Source: Roseateles terrae
Lineage (GTDB): Bacteria; Pseudomonadota; Gammaproteobacteria; Burkholderiales; Burkholderiaceae_C
NCBI RefSeq assembly: GCF_014192155.1
Contig: NZ_JACHXO010000001.1
Location: 124,001 to 188,000 of the forward strand
Direction: 5' to 3'
Length of the DNA stretch: 64,000 nucleotides
This document shows, one piece after another, positions 20,666 through 28,604 of the stretch. How positions within the stretch are numbered: the first letter of the stretch is position 1; each line of letters opens with the position of its first letter. Made by a program: the position numbers and the translations under genes. Under the pieces are notes generated by a model that saw nothing but the letters and a program-made list of their open reading frames with translations, had not been told where the DNA came from and did no database searches.

Positions 20666-21496
20666 TCAGTCCTGCCAGACTACGACGCCGGTGTAGGCCG
20701 TCACCAGCACCACGATGCCGAAGGCGATGCGGTACCAGGCAAACGGGGTGAAGCTGTGGCTGGCGATGTAGCGCAGCAGCCAGCGCACGCAGATCCAGGC
20801 GCTGATGAAGGAGAAGAGCAGGCCGACGGCAAACAGCGGCGCATCGGCCATCGCCAGCGCGTCCCGTTCCTTGTAGAGGCTGTACAGGCCGGCGCCGATC
20901 AGCGTCGGGATGGCCAGGAAGAAGCTGAAATCGGTCGCCGCCTTGCGGGACAGGCCCAGCAGCATGCCGCCGATGATGGTCGAGCCGGAACGGCTGGTGC
21001 CCGGCACCATTGCCAGACACTGCACCAGGCCCACCTTCAGGGCGTCCCAGGGGGTCATCTGGTCGACCTCATGCACCCGCACGGCGGTGGCCTGCCGGCG
21101 CTCCGCCCAAAGGATGATGATGCCGCCCACGATGAAGGTGGTCGCGACCACCACGGGGGTGAACAGGTGGGCCTTGATGGCCTTGCCGAACAGCAGGCCC
21201 AGGATCACCGCCGGTAGGAAGCCGATGGCCACATTCAGCACAAACCGGCGGGCGCGCGCATCGCTGCCCAGGCCGGCGGCCGTCTCGCGCAGGCGCTGCC
21301 AGTAGACGATGATCACCGCCAGGATGGCGCCGGTCTGGATGGCAATTTCGAAGACCTTGCCGCGGGTGTCATCAAATCCGCCGAGCAGCGAGCCGGCCAG
21401 GATCAAATGGCCGGTCGAGGAGATCGGCAAAAACTCGGTCAGGCCTTCCACGATCCCCATGATCGCGGCCTTGATCAACATCACTGTGTCCAACAT
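20666..21496 (-). CDS. uppP: Undecaprenyl-diphosphatase (BacA/UppP)
   Basis: 276 residues, an integral membrane phosphatase that recycles the undecaprenyl carrier for peptidoglycan synthesis and confers low-level bacitracin resistance. The signature [19 protein letters not shown] (about 14-32) and the second motif [19 protein letters not shown] are intact, with about eight hydrophobic segments. The start is uncertain. ATG 21496 ([11 protein letters not shown]) has GGAG close by and gives family length; ATG 21532 and 21481 are in-frame alternatives. Confidence 0.95.
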   Translation of the reverse strand: MLDTVMLIKAAIMGIVEGLTEFLPISSTGHLILAGSLLGGFDDTRGKVFEIAIQTGAILAVIIVYWQRLRETAAGLGSDARARRFVLNVAIGFLPAVILGLLFGKAIKAHLFTPVVVATTFIVGGIIILWAERRQATAVRVHEVDQMTPWDALKVGLVQCLAMVPGTSRSGSTIIGGMLLGLSRKAATDFSFFLAIPTLIGAGLYSLYKERDALAMADAPLFAVGLLFSFISAWICVRWLLRYIASHSFTPFAWYRIAFGIVVLVTAYTGVVVWQD

Positions 21497-21679
21497 CAAC
21501 TCCAGGGTGATTGCCGTCCGCTTTCCGGACATCGGCGCGGGGCCGGGGCATGATAGAGGACCGGGTGGCCGATTCCAGGCCGCAGCGGGCGAATCGCAGC
21601 ATGCGGCTCCCCCGAATGAACGTTGGACAGCGAACAGACAACTCCCGGACAGCTCGTCGACAGCTTCGGGCCACCCCGC

Positions 21680-21708
21680 TTGCCCGCCCAACCCCGCAGC
21701 GCTACAGT
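21680..21708 (+). promoter_or_regulatory. Possible sigma-70 promoter of the TetR gene
   Basis: TTGCCC (21680-21685), a 17-base spacer and TACAGT (21703-21708). The -10 overlaps the left half of the palindromic operator, an arrangement suited to autorepression. It predicts a very short leader of about 18 bases with no clear ribosome site. Confidence 0.5.
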
Positions 21709-21728
21709 ACTGACCGGTTAGTCAGTAC
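21707..21728. promoter_or_regulatory. Palindromic operator for the adjacent TetR regulator
   Basis: GTACTGAC (21707-21714), six bases, then GTCAGTAC (21721-21728): perfect eight-base half-sites ending four bases before the ATG. Size and symmetry fit a TetR-family dimer site and would place the bound repressor over the promoter and start codon. Confidence 0.75.
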
Positions 21729-21732
21729 CTTC

Positions 21733-22413
21733 ATGTCATCCCTCACCAAAGCCTCCCCCTCGCAGCGACAGCGGCGCAAGGAAGCGCGTCCGCAGGAACT
21801 GCTGGATGCGGCCCTGGCGCTGTTCGTCGAAAAAGGCTTTGCGGCGACCCGGTCGGAGGAGGTGGCCGCGCGGGCAGGGGTGTCGAAGGGGACGCTCTAT
21901 CTGTACTACCCGTCCAAGGAGGAGCTGTTCAAGGCCGTGATTCGCGAGTCCCTCGGCAGCAAGATCGCCGAAGGGCGGGAAGAGCTGGACAAGCATCGCG
22001 GCCCGATGGCAGACCTGCTGGTCTGGCTGATGCAGGAATGGTGGATGCGGCTGGGGCAGACGCCTGCCGGCGGCATCATGAAGATCATGCTGGCCGAAGC
22101 CCGCAACTTTCCCGAGATCGCCGCGTTCTATGTGGACGAAGTGATCGACCCCAGCTGCAACATGCTGGCCGAGGTGATCCGCCGCGGGGTGGCCAGTGGC
22201 GAATTCCGCCCGGTGGACCCGGATGCGGCGGTGCATGTCCTGATCGGTCCGGTGCTCCACATGGTGCTGCATCAATACTCGATCGGCGCCTGCGGACTGG
22301 ACCTCGGACCCAAGAAAGACCCGGAGGCCGTGATCGCCCTCCACATGGATCTTCTTTTCAAGGGACTTCTCAACCGCCCGGGCGACGGGGGCGAGCCCGC
22401 CGCCCACGCCTAG
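21733..22413 (+). CDS. TetR family transcriptional regulator
   Basis: 226 residues. The N-terminal DNA-binding domain is typical (LLDAALALFVEKGFAATRSE, then GVSKGTLYLYYPSKEELFKA, about 22-68). The C-terminal ligand domain (about 85-215) has a TetR C-terminal fold pattern with LVWLMQEWWMRL and GPVLHMVLHQYS. A frame runs upstream to 21511, but ATG 21733 gives the normal N-terminus just after the operator. Probable targets are itself and possibly the downstream pcm-like, rhodanese and tolC genes on the same strand; regulation of a TolC channel by a TetR repressor is common. Confidence 0.92.
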   Translation: MSSLTKASPSQRQRRKEARPQELLDAALALFVEKGFAATRSEEVAARAGVSKGTLYLYYPSKEELFKAVIRESLGSKIAEGREELDKHRGPMADLLVWLMQEWWMRLGQTPAGGIMKIMLAEARNFPEIAAFYVDEVIDPSCNMLAEVIRRGVASGEFRPVDPDAAVHVLIGPVLHMVLHQYSIGACGLDLGPKKDPEAVIALHMDLLFKGLLNRPGDGGEPAAHA

Positions 22414-22460
22414 AATATCGCCCGCATCGGTGCGCCATGGGGCCACCGGAAGGACTGGAC

Positions 22461-23114
22461 ATGAACTTCGAAAAAGCCCGCTTCAACATGATCGAGCAGC
22501 AGATCCGCCCCTGGGATGTGCTGGATACCTCCGTGCTGGATCTGCTGGCCGTCGTCAAGCGCGAGGACTTCGTTCCCGCCGCCCTGCGCGACAAGGCCTT
22601 CACCGACGTCGAGCTGCCGCTGGGTCAGGGTCGCCATGCGCTGCCACCCCGGGTGGAAGCCCGCTGGATGCAGGAGCTGCAGGTCAAGCGCCATGAGAAG
22701 GTGTTGGAAATCGGCACCGGCACCGGCTATATGGCCGCACTGCTTGGCTACAAGGTGCAACAGGTTTTCACCATCGAGCGGGATGCGGCGCTGGCTGCGC
22801 AGGCGCGTGAATCGCTGCGTCGCGCGGGGGTGCTGAACGTCACGGTCGTTGAGGGAGACGGCACCAAGGGCCTGCCGAATGAAGGGCCGTTTGACGTGAT
22901 CCTGCTGTCCGGCTCGGCGCATGAAGTGCCGCAGGTGCTGCTGGACCAGCTGAAGGTCGGCGGCCGTCTGGGCGCGATCGTGGGCGACGAGCCGGCGATG
23001 GTCGCCAGCATCACCTACCGGACCGGCGAGCGCGAATTCAAGCGCGAGAACCTGTTCGAGACGGTGGTCGAGCGTCTGCCGGGCTTCGAGGCCCGCTCCA
23101 CCTTCAGCTTCTGA
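22461..23114 (+). CDS. Pcm-like SAM-dependent methyltransferase, substrate motif not conserved
   Basis: 217 residues, related to protein-L-isoaspartate O-methyltransferase. The SAM site VLEIGTGTGYMAALLG (about 80-95) and GDG are intact. The substrate loop, normally PxGxGQTIS, reads LPLGQGRHALPPRV here, so repair of isoaspartate is doubtful. A canonical Pcm is encoded at 40573-41451. ATG 22461 starts MNFEKARFNMIEQQIRPWDV; longer frames upstream overlap the tetR gene. The rhodanese gene follows after 25 bases, then tolC, suggesting one transcript. Confidence 0.85.
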   Translation: MNFEKARFNMIEQQIRPWDVLDTSVLDLLAVVKREDFVPAALRDKAFTDVELPLGQGRHALPPRVEARWMQELQVKRHEKVLEIGTGTGYMAALLGYKVQQVFTIERDAALAAQARESLRRAGVLNVTVVEGDGTKGLPNEGPFDVILLSGSAHEVPQVLLDQLKVGGRLGAIVGDEPAMVASITYRTGEREFKRENLFETVVERLPGFEARSTFSF

Positions 23115-23139
23115 CCGGCGCCCCGGCGTCCCTGCACCC

Positions 23140-23469
23140 ATGATGTCCCTGACCGTTCAGGAGCTGTCCGCCTGGGCCCGGCAGACGCCGCAGGCGTTGC
23201 TGCTGGACGTGCGGGAACCGTGGGAGGTGGCGCTGGCCCGGATCGACGTGCCGGGTCTTGTCACCCAGCATGTGCCGATGGGCGATATTCCGTCCGACCT
23301 GCAGCGTCTGGATCCGGAGCAGCCCATCGCCGTTTATTGTCATCACGGTGTCCGAAGTCAGCAGGTCGTCGCATTTTTGACCCGGCAGGGGTTTGATGTC
23401 GTCTATAACCTCGCCGGCGGCATCGACGCATGGTCCAGGGAGATCGACCCTTCGGTGCCTCGTTACTGA
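23140..23469 (+). CDS. Single-domain rhodanese-like protein
   Basis: 109 residues covering one rhodanese domain. The active-site loop is YCHHGVRSQQVV, with the Cys near residue 67 and the Arg-Ser ending typical of sulfurtransferases of the GlpE/PspE size. LLLDVREPWEVALARI is the family N-terminal signature. It lies between the Pcm-like gene and tolC, 25 and 54 bases from each. The sulfur donor and acceptor are unknown. The start could be either Met at 23140 or 23143. Confidence 0.88.
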   Translation: MMSLTVQELSAWARQTPQALLLDVREPWEVALARIDVPGLVTQHVPMGDIPSDLQRLDPEQPIAVYCHHGVRSQQVVAFLTRQGFDVVYNLAGGIDAWSREIDPSVPRY

Positions 23470-23523
23470 TCCCTCGGGATCCATTGCCTGTTCCAGAACA
23501 TTACATCGACAAGAGGAAGCTTC

Positions 23524-24870
23524 ATGGCCGCTGATCGCCGTACGTCCCTGACCCGCCGCCCGCTGCGGATGACGCTGTTGATGGCTGCCCTCGGGCTGGC
23601 CGGTGCCGTGCGCGCGCAGAGCCTGCAGGAGCTGTATGAAGCCGCCCGGGTGTATGACGCCACCTATCTGGCGGCACGGGCCGTGGCGGACTCGGCGCAG
23701 TATCAGCTGGGGCAGGCGGAAGCATTGAACCGGCCGAAGGTGGGGCTGGGGGCGAGTGCGACCCGCAACGAGATCGATCCGCCGAGCAAGGTGTCGACCG
23801 ATCGGTTCGGGAATACGGTGACGACCGCGGGGCTGTCAGCGTCGTATGCGCTGTTCAATCGCAGCAACAGTGTGACCATCGAGCAGGCGCGCAAGAGCGT
23901 GGAAGTCGCTCAGTCGGATCTGGATACGGCGGAGCAGGATCTGATCATCCGGATTGCAACGGCCTATTTCGATGTGCTGGCGGCGAAGGATGCGCTGGCG
24001 ACGTCGCAGGCGAACAAGGCGGCGATTGCGGAACAGCTGGCTTCGGCCAAGCGAAACTTCGAGGTGGGCACAGCCACCATCACCGATACGCGGGAAGCGC
24101 AGGCGCGTTATGACCTGGCGACGGCGCAGGAACTCGCGGCTGACAACGATCTGCGGGTGAAGGGTGTCACGCTGGATCAGCTGGTCGGCCGGGTGGGCGT
24201 GCAGCCGCGTCCGCTGGCGCAGCCGGTCGCGTTGCCGCCGGTGACACCATCGACAGTGGATGCGTGGGTCAACACCGCGGAAGCGGGGCATCCGGCGATT
24301 CGCAAGGCCCAGTTGGGCCTGGATGTGGCCCGGCTGGAAATCGACAAGGCGAAGGCGGCGCGGCTGCCGACGGTGGATCTGAATGGCTCGTACGGGCTGC
24401 AGCGTCAGACCGGGACCGGTGTGAGCTATACCGGCAATACGACGAATGCCAGCGCGGCTGTGGCCTTGAACATGCCGCTGTACAGCGGTGGCGCAATCAC
24501 GAATCGCATCCGGGAGACGGTGTCTCTGGAAGAGAAGTCGCGCAACGATCTGGCCTTTGCCCAGCGAAGCGTGGAAGAGGGCACCAAGCGCGCCTTCTTC
24601 GGGGTGCAGTCGCTGCTGGCGCAGGTGAAGGCGTATGAGGCGGCGGAAGCTTCCTCCAAGCTGGCGCTGGAAGCAACACAGCTGGGCTACAAGGTCGGTG
24701 TGCGGGTCAACCTGGATGTGCTGAATGCGCAGACGCAGCTCTACACCACCCAGCGGGATCTGGCGAAGGCGCGGTATGACGTGCTGGTGAACAGCCTGCG
24801 GCTGCGTCAGGCGGCCGGGCAGCTGCGGCCGGAGGATGTGACGGCAGTGAATGGGCTGCTGGCGCGATAA
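23524..24870 (+). CDS. TolC family outer-membrane channel protein
   Basis: 448 residues. A signal peptide (about 1-31, ending LAGAVRAQ) is followed by SLQELYEAARVYDATYLAAR, the usual start of mature TolC. Two repeats of long amphipathic helices with short beta segments follow (ASYALFNRSN; NMPLYSGGAITNRI), as in the trimeric barrel-tunnel. It should form the outer-membrane exit duct for a type I secretion or efflux system. No membrane-fusion or inner-membrane pump gene is adjacent. AGAGGAAG precedes ATG 23524. A strong terminator ends the unit. Confidence 0.93.
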   Translation: MAADRRTSLTRRPLRMTLLMAALGLAGAVRAQSLQELYEAARVYDATYLAARAVADSAQYQLGQAEALNRPKVGLGASATRNEIDPPSKVSTDRFGNTVTTAGLSASYALFNRSNSVTIEQARKSVEVAQSDLDTAEQDLIIRIATAYFDVLAAKDALATSQANKAAIAEQLASAKRNFEVGTATITDTREAQARYDLATAQELAADNDLRVKGVTLDQLVGRVGVQPRPLAQPVALPPVTPSTVDAWVNTAEAGHPAIRKAQLGLDVARLEIDKAKAARLPTVDLNGSYGLQRQTGTGVSYTGNTTNASAAVALNMPLYSGGAITNRIRETVSLEEKSRNDLAFAQRSVEEGTKRAFFGVQSLLAQVKAYEAAEASSKLALEATQLGYKVGVRVNLDVLNAQTQLYTTQRDLAKARYDVLVNSLRLRQAAGQLRPEDVTAVNGLLAR

Positions 24871-24874
24871 ATCC

Positions 24875-24900
24875 AAGCCACCCTTCGGGGTGGCTTTTTT
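24875..24900 (+). terminator. Rho-independent terminator after tolC
   Basis: AAGCCACCC-TTCG-GGGTGGCTT with four further T residues, five bases past the stop. Stem of nine with a stable tetraloop. Confidence 0.95.
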
Positions 24901-24921
24901 GTTCTTGGTATGGGGTTAGTG

Positions 24922-25050
24922 GTGCACTGCGCTCGAAATCACCGAGCCGGGCACTGTTTGCTCCATGTCCCTTCTGCCCGGCTTCGCCGGTCATTCATTC
25001 CTTGACTTCCGCAAACAGCACCCGGCTCGGCGATTTCCGGTGCAGTGCAC
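24922..25050. repeat. Imperfect 40-base inverted repeat (palindromic intergenic element)
   Basis: The arm at 24922-24961 and the reverse complement of 25011-25050 agree at 34 of 40 positions, with 49 bases between. Both outer ends are GTGCACTGC and both inner ends CTGTTTGC. The loop holds a small CCGGC-TTC-GCCGG hairpin. The rest of the 334-base gap (24871-25204) has the tolC terminator, a 12-base direct repeat GCGAGGGGCGTG at 25109 and 25137, and no convincing gene. It resembles a REP/MITE-like element, but no copy number can be judged from one window. Confidence 0.7.
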
Positions 25051-25204
25051 GCGGGAGGGTGTGGGGGTGGTGGGCGGAGGCTGTGCGTTGAGAATGCACC
25101 GAGATGTGGCGAGGGGCGTGACTCTCTGGAGGTGTTGCGAGGGGCGTGTCAGTTGAGGGCGGAGTTCGGTTCCCCGTCGTCGGCGCTCGGCGACAATCAC
25201 CGCC

Positions 25205-25990
25205 ATGTTGTATGTGATCTCCCCCGCTAAATCACTGGACTACGACACCCCCACGCCGGCCAACATCGCCGCCCTGGTCACCCGTCCGTCCTTCGTTCCC
25301 CAGTCCGCCGAACTGATCGAGCTGCTGAAAACCAAGACCCAGGCCGACATCTCCAGCCTGATGGACATCTCGGATGCGCTCGCATCCCTGAATCTGGCCC
25401 GGTATGAGGCCTGGTCGACACGGTTCACCGACGCGAACAGCAAGCCCGCCGTCCTGGCATTCAATGGCGATGTCTACGACGGACTGCAGGCAAGCTCGCT
25501 GAGCCTGGCCGATCTACAGTGGGCCCAGCAGCATCTGGCCATCCTGTCCGGCCTCTATGGCGTGCTGCGGCCCCTGGATCGGCTGCAACCGTATCGGCTG
25601 GAAATGGGGACGGCCCTTGCCAATTCCAAAGGCGCCAACCTGTATGCGTATTGGGGTGACACGATCGCGGAGCACCTCAACGAACGCAGCGCCCAGCTGC
25701 AGACGCCGGTGATCGTGAATCTGGCGTCCCAGGAATACTTCAAGGCGGCAGCGCGCAAGTCGCTCAAGCCCAGAGTGATCGAATGCCAGTTCGAGGACTG
25801 GAAAGGCGGTCGCTACAAAATCATCAGCTTCTTCGCCAAACGCGCCCGCGGTCTGATGGCTCGATTTGCCATTCAAAATCACATCCAGACACCAGCAGGC
25901 CTGCAAGACTTTGCCGTGGACGGCTACGCTTACGCGTCCGAAGCCAGCACACCCGATCGCCTGGTGTTCCGCCGCCGGCTGACGGACTGA
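25205..25990 (+). CDS. yaaA: YaaA family peroxide stress protein
   Basis: 261 residues, full length for this family (formerly DUF328). The start [18 protein letters not shown] and the block [20 protein letters not shown] are characteristic. The E. coli protein lowers intracellular free iron and limits damage during peroxide stress. It ends at 25990 and the dioxygenase gene begins 41 bases on, so the two may share a transcript. Confidence 0.95.
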   Translation: MLYVISPAKSLDYDTPTPANIAALVTRPSFVPQSAELIELLKTKTQADISSLMDISDALASLNLARYEAWSTRFTDANSKPAVLAFNGDVYDGLQASSLSLADLQWAQQHLAILSGLYGVLRPLDRLQPYRLEMGTALANSKGANLYAYWGDTIAEHLNERSAQLQTPVIVNLASQEYFKAAARKSLKPRVIECQFEDWKGGRYKIISFFAKRARGLMARFAIQNHIQTPAGLQDFAVDGYAYASEASTPDRLVFRRRLTD

Positions 25991-26031
25991 TCAGACACAG
26001 GAGCACCCCAGGGACGGGCAGACACACCATC

Positions 26032-26898
26032 ATGAGCAGCTCTCAGTACCTCACCACCGAACTGCGTCAGTGGATCACGGCGCAACTGCAAAACGGCATC
26101 ACCCGCGAAGCGCTGTACCAGGCCATGCTCAGCAGTGGCTGGCAGCCCGATCTGGCACGCCAGGCGCTGGAGGAGCATCCGTCGCTGGCGTCTGAGCCCG
26201 TCCTGAGCCTGCCCGCGGTGGCGGAGCCGGTGGTCGAGCCCGGTACGGTACCGGAGCCGAATCTGGGGGATCAGCGGTCCGTGCTGCTGCCGGATGGCCA
26301 TCGCGTGGAAGTGCTGATGACGCTGGCGCGGCCCCGCGTGGTGGTCTTCGGCGGCCTGCTGACGGACGAGGAGTGTGATGCCATCGTGACCGCTGCGGGA
26401 GCCCGGCTCGCACGCTCGGAGACGGTGGCGTCGCAGAAGGAGGGCAGCGAGGTGAATGCCGCCCGCACCAGCGAAGGCATGTTCTTTGAGCGCGGTGAAT
26501 CAGAGGTGGTGGCCCGCATCGAGGCGCGCATTGCCGCCCTCGTGAACTGGCCGCTGCGCAATGGCGAAGGCCTGCAAGTGCTGCGTTATCGGACCGGCGC
26601 GGAATATCAGCCTCACTACGATTACTTCGATCCGCGCCACGCCAGCAGCAAGGCCATCCTGCAGCGCGGAGGGCAGCGGGTCGGCACCCTGGTGATGTAC
26701 CTGAATACGCCCACTCGGGGTGGCGCCACGGTGTTCCCCGATGTGAAGCTGGATGTGATGGCGCAGAAGGGCAATGCCGTGTTCTTCAGCTATGACCGCC
26801 CCGAACCCGGCACGCTGACCCTGCACGGCGGCGCGCCGGTGATGGAAGGCGAAAAATGGGTGGCCACCAAATGGCTGCGCCAAGGTGAATTTGTCTGA
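26032..26898 (+). CDS. Prolyl 4-hydroxylase-like 2OG-Fe(II) dioxygenase
   Basis: 288 residues. An N-terminal helical segment (about 8-45, LRQWITAQLQNGITREALYQ) precedes a P4Hc domain. Iron ligands are His195 and Asp197 in QPHYDYFD and His265 in TLHGGAPV. Lys280 in ATKWL should hold 2-oxoglutarate. The family hydroxylates Pro in proteins; a Pseudomonas relative acts on EF-Tu (established knowledge), so a translation factor is a reasonable guess. No signal peptide. ATG 26032 is the first good start after yaaA. Confidence 0.9.
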   Translation: MSSSQYLTTELRQWITAQLQNGITREALYQAMLSSGWQPDLARQALEEHPSLASEPVLSLPAVAEPVVEPGTVPEPNLGDQRSVLLPDGHRVEVLMTLARPRVVVFGGLLTDEECDAIVTAAGARLARSETVASQKEGSEVNAARTSEGMFFERGESEVVARIEARIAALVNWPLRNGEGLQVLRYRTGAEYQPHYDYFDPRHASSKAILQRGGQRVGTLVMYLNTPTRGGATVFPDVKLDVMAQKGNAVFFSYDRPEPGTLTLHGGAPVMEGEKWVATKWLRQGEFV

Positions 26899-27011
26899 TC
26901 TCCGGGACGCACCCACCCGCAGCCGGGTGGTGACTGACGGAGCCGAGCGTTTCTAGACTGCTCGCTGCGCCGCGCCGGTGCAGTGCCAACGATTTTCAAG
27001 ACGAGGTATTC

Positions 27012-27689
27012 ATGACCGCTGTGTCCGTCATCCCATCTGCCGCCGCGCCGTCCCGCACCGCCATCGCGGCGGGCGCCCGGTCCGCCCTCGCAGGTCTGGC
27101 CCTGGCATGCCTCGCCACGATGGCCCTGCCGGTGAGGGCCCAGCAAGGGGCCCTGCCGCAAGGAACGGGACAACCGATGGGACAGGCGCCAGCACCAGGC
27201 ATGGTGGCACCTGCCGTGGCGGGTACGCCGTCGCCAGCGCCGGCCATGGCGGCCCAGCCGGTCGCGGCCGGGGAGCCAGGTCAAAAGGCGGCCAGGAAGT
27301 CGGTTGCCAGGAAGGGCGGGGCCACCAAGGCGGTGAAGGCGTCCGGGACAGCCGGTGCGACGGCAGGCGTCAAGACCGGGGCCAGGGCGGCAGCCAAGCG
27401 TTCGGGCAAGGGGGCGCCCACAGGGGTCAAGGGGGCGAAGTCTGGCAACACCGCCAAGGCCTCCAAGACCACCAGGACCACCAAGGCCACCCAATCGGGT
27501 CAGTCGAGTGGATCGGCGAAGGCCGGTAAAACGGCCAAGCCCGCCAAGTCCGCGAAGTCCACTCAGTCGGCAAAGGCCAGCGGCATGTCCACCGCCACCA
27601 GCCGCCCGAGCCGCCCGACCGCGGTGGCCAGGCACAGCAGCCGCACCCTGTCGGACAAGCACCGCGGCGCAGCGACGCATCGCACCTGA
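27012..27689 (+). CDS. Exported Lys/Ala-rich, histone H1-like protein
   Basis: 225 residues. A probable signal peptide (about 1-43: AGLALACLATMALPVRA, cut before QQ) precedes a Pro/Ala/Gly/Met segment (44-95) and a strongly basic, repetitive tail with KSVARKGG, TKAVKASG and AKAGKTAKPAKSAKS. The tail resembles H1-like bacterial proteins, but those are cytoplasmic, whereas this has a leader. It might bind polyanions at the envelope (inference). CAAGACGAGG lies shortly before ATG 27012. The dioxygenase gene is 113 bases upstream. Function unknown. Confidence 0.65.
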   Translation: MTAVSVIPSAAAPSRTAIAAGARSALAGLALACLATMALPVRAQQGALPQGTGQPMGQAPAPGMVAPAVAGTPSPAPAMAAQPVAAGEPGQKAARKSVARKGGATKAVKASGTAGATAGVKTGARAAAKRSGKGAPTGVKGAKSGNTAKASKTTRTTKATQSGQSSGSAKAGKTAKPAKSAKSTQSAKASGMSTATSRPSRPTAVARHSSRTLSDKHRGAATHRT

Positions 27690-27800
27690 AACGGCATCCC
27701 TAAAACCAGCATCCCTGCACCGGCGCGACTCCACCAGCGCGCCTTCCGCGTCGCCTCGGAGTCAGCGCGCCCGTCCGCATCAGCGTCCATCGGGCGCATA

Positions 27801-27828
27801 AAAAAAGCAGCCCGTGGGCTGCTTTTTT
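27801..27828. terminator. Bidirectional terminator between the H1-like gene and efp
   Basis: Six A, GCAGCCC, GT, GGGCTGC, six T. The A and T runs let the stem end transcription from both sides, as the convergent genes require. Confidence 0.95.
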
Positions 27829-27875
27829 GTTGGACGCCGCCGCCGCGAAGCAGGGGTCCGGCGTGAGCACGGGGC

Positions 27876-28430
27876 TCAGACGCGCTTGCGGTATTCGTGC
27901 GTGCGGGTGTCGATTTCGATGTTGTCGCCCTGGGCCACGAAGATGGGCACGGGGATTTCGAAACCGGTGGAGATCTTGGCAGGCTTGAGCACCTTGCCCG
28001 ACGTGTCGCCCTTGACGGCAGGTTCCGTCCAGGTCACTTCACGCACCACGCTGGTCGGCAGTTCCACCGAAATGGCCTTGCCGTCGTAGAACACCACTTC
28101 CACTTCCATGCCGTCTTGCAGGTAGTTGATGGCGTCGCCCATGTTCTCGGCTTCCACTTCGTACTGGTTGTACTCGGTGTCCATGAACACATACATCGGG
28201 TCGGCGAAGTAGGAGTAGGTGCACTCCTTCTTGTCCAGAATGATCTGGTCCATCTTGTCGTCGGCCTTGAAGACGACTTCCGTGCCCGAATTGTTCAGCA
28301 GGCTCTTCAGCTTCATACGGACCGTCGCGGCATTGCGGCCACCGCGGCTGTATTCCGTCTTCAGCACAACCATCGGGTCCTTGCCGTGCATGATCACGTT
28401 GCCGGCGCGAATTTCTTGAGCAATCTTCAT
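27876..28430 (-). CDS. efp: Elongation factor P, arginine type
   Basis: 184 residues with the three beta-barrel domains of EF-P, which rescues ribosomes stalled at polyproline. The loop that reaches the peptidyl-transferase centre reads [12 protein letters not shown] with Arg at position 32. Arg32 is the residue rhamnosylated by EarP in betaproteobacteria and pseudomonads (established knowledge), and earP is the next gene upstream. The C-terminus ends [13 protein letters not shown], typical of the family. Confidence 0.98.
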   Translation of the reverse strand: MKIAQEIRAGNVIMHGKDPMVVLKTEYSRGGRNAATVRMKLKSLLNNSGTEVVFKADDKMDQIILDKKECTYSYFADPMYVFMDTEYNQYEVEAENMGDAINYLQDGMEVEVVFYDGKAISVELPTSVVREVTWTEPAVKGDTSGKVLKPAKISTGFEIPVPIFVAQGDNIEIDTRTHEYRKRV

Positions 28431-28604
28431 GATGATTCCGGGATAGTTCCGGGACAGTCTCTGGGGTGCGCCTCAGGCTGTGCTCTGAAATGGCGAGATC
28501 CGAACTGCTCCGGCAGTGTGGGGCCGCTGGTATGGCTGCAGACCCGGATGCATGTGCAAACATGCGTCCAAAACTGGCGCCCAAGCGGCGAAAAGCCTCG
28601 CATT

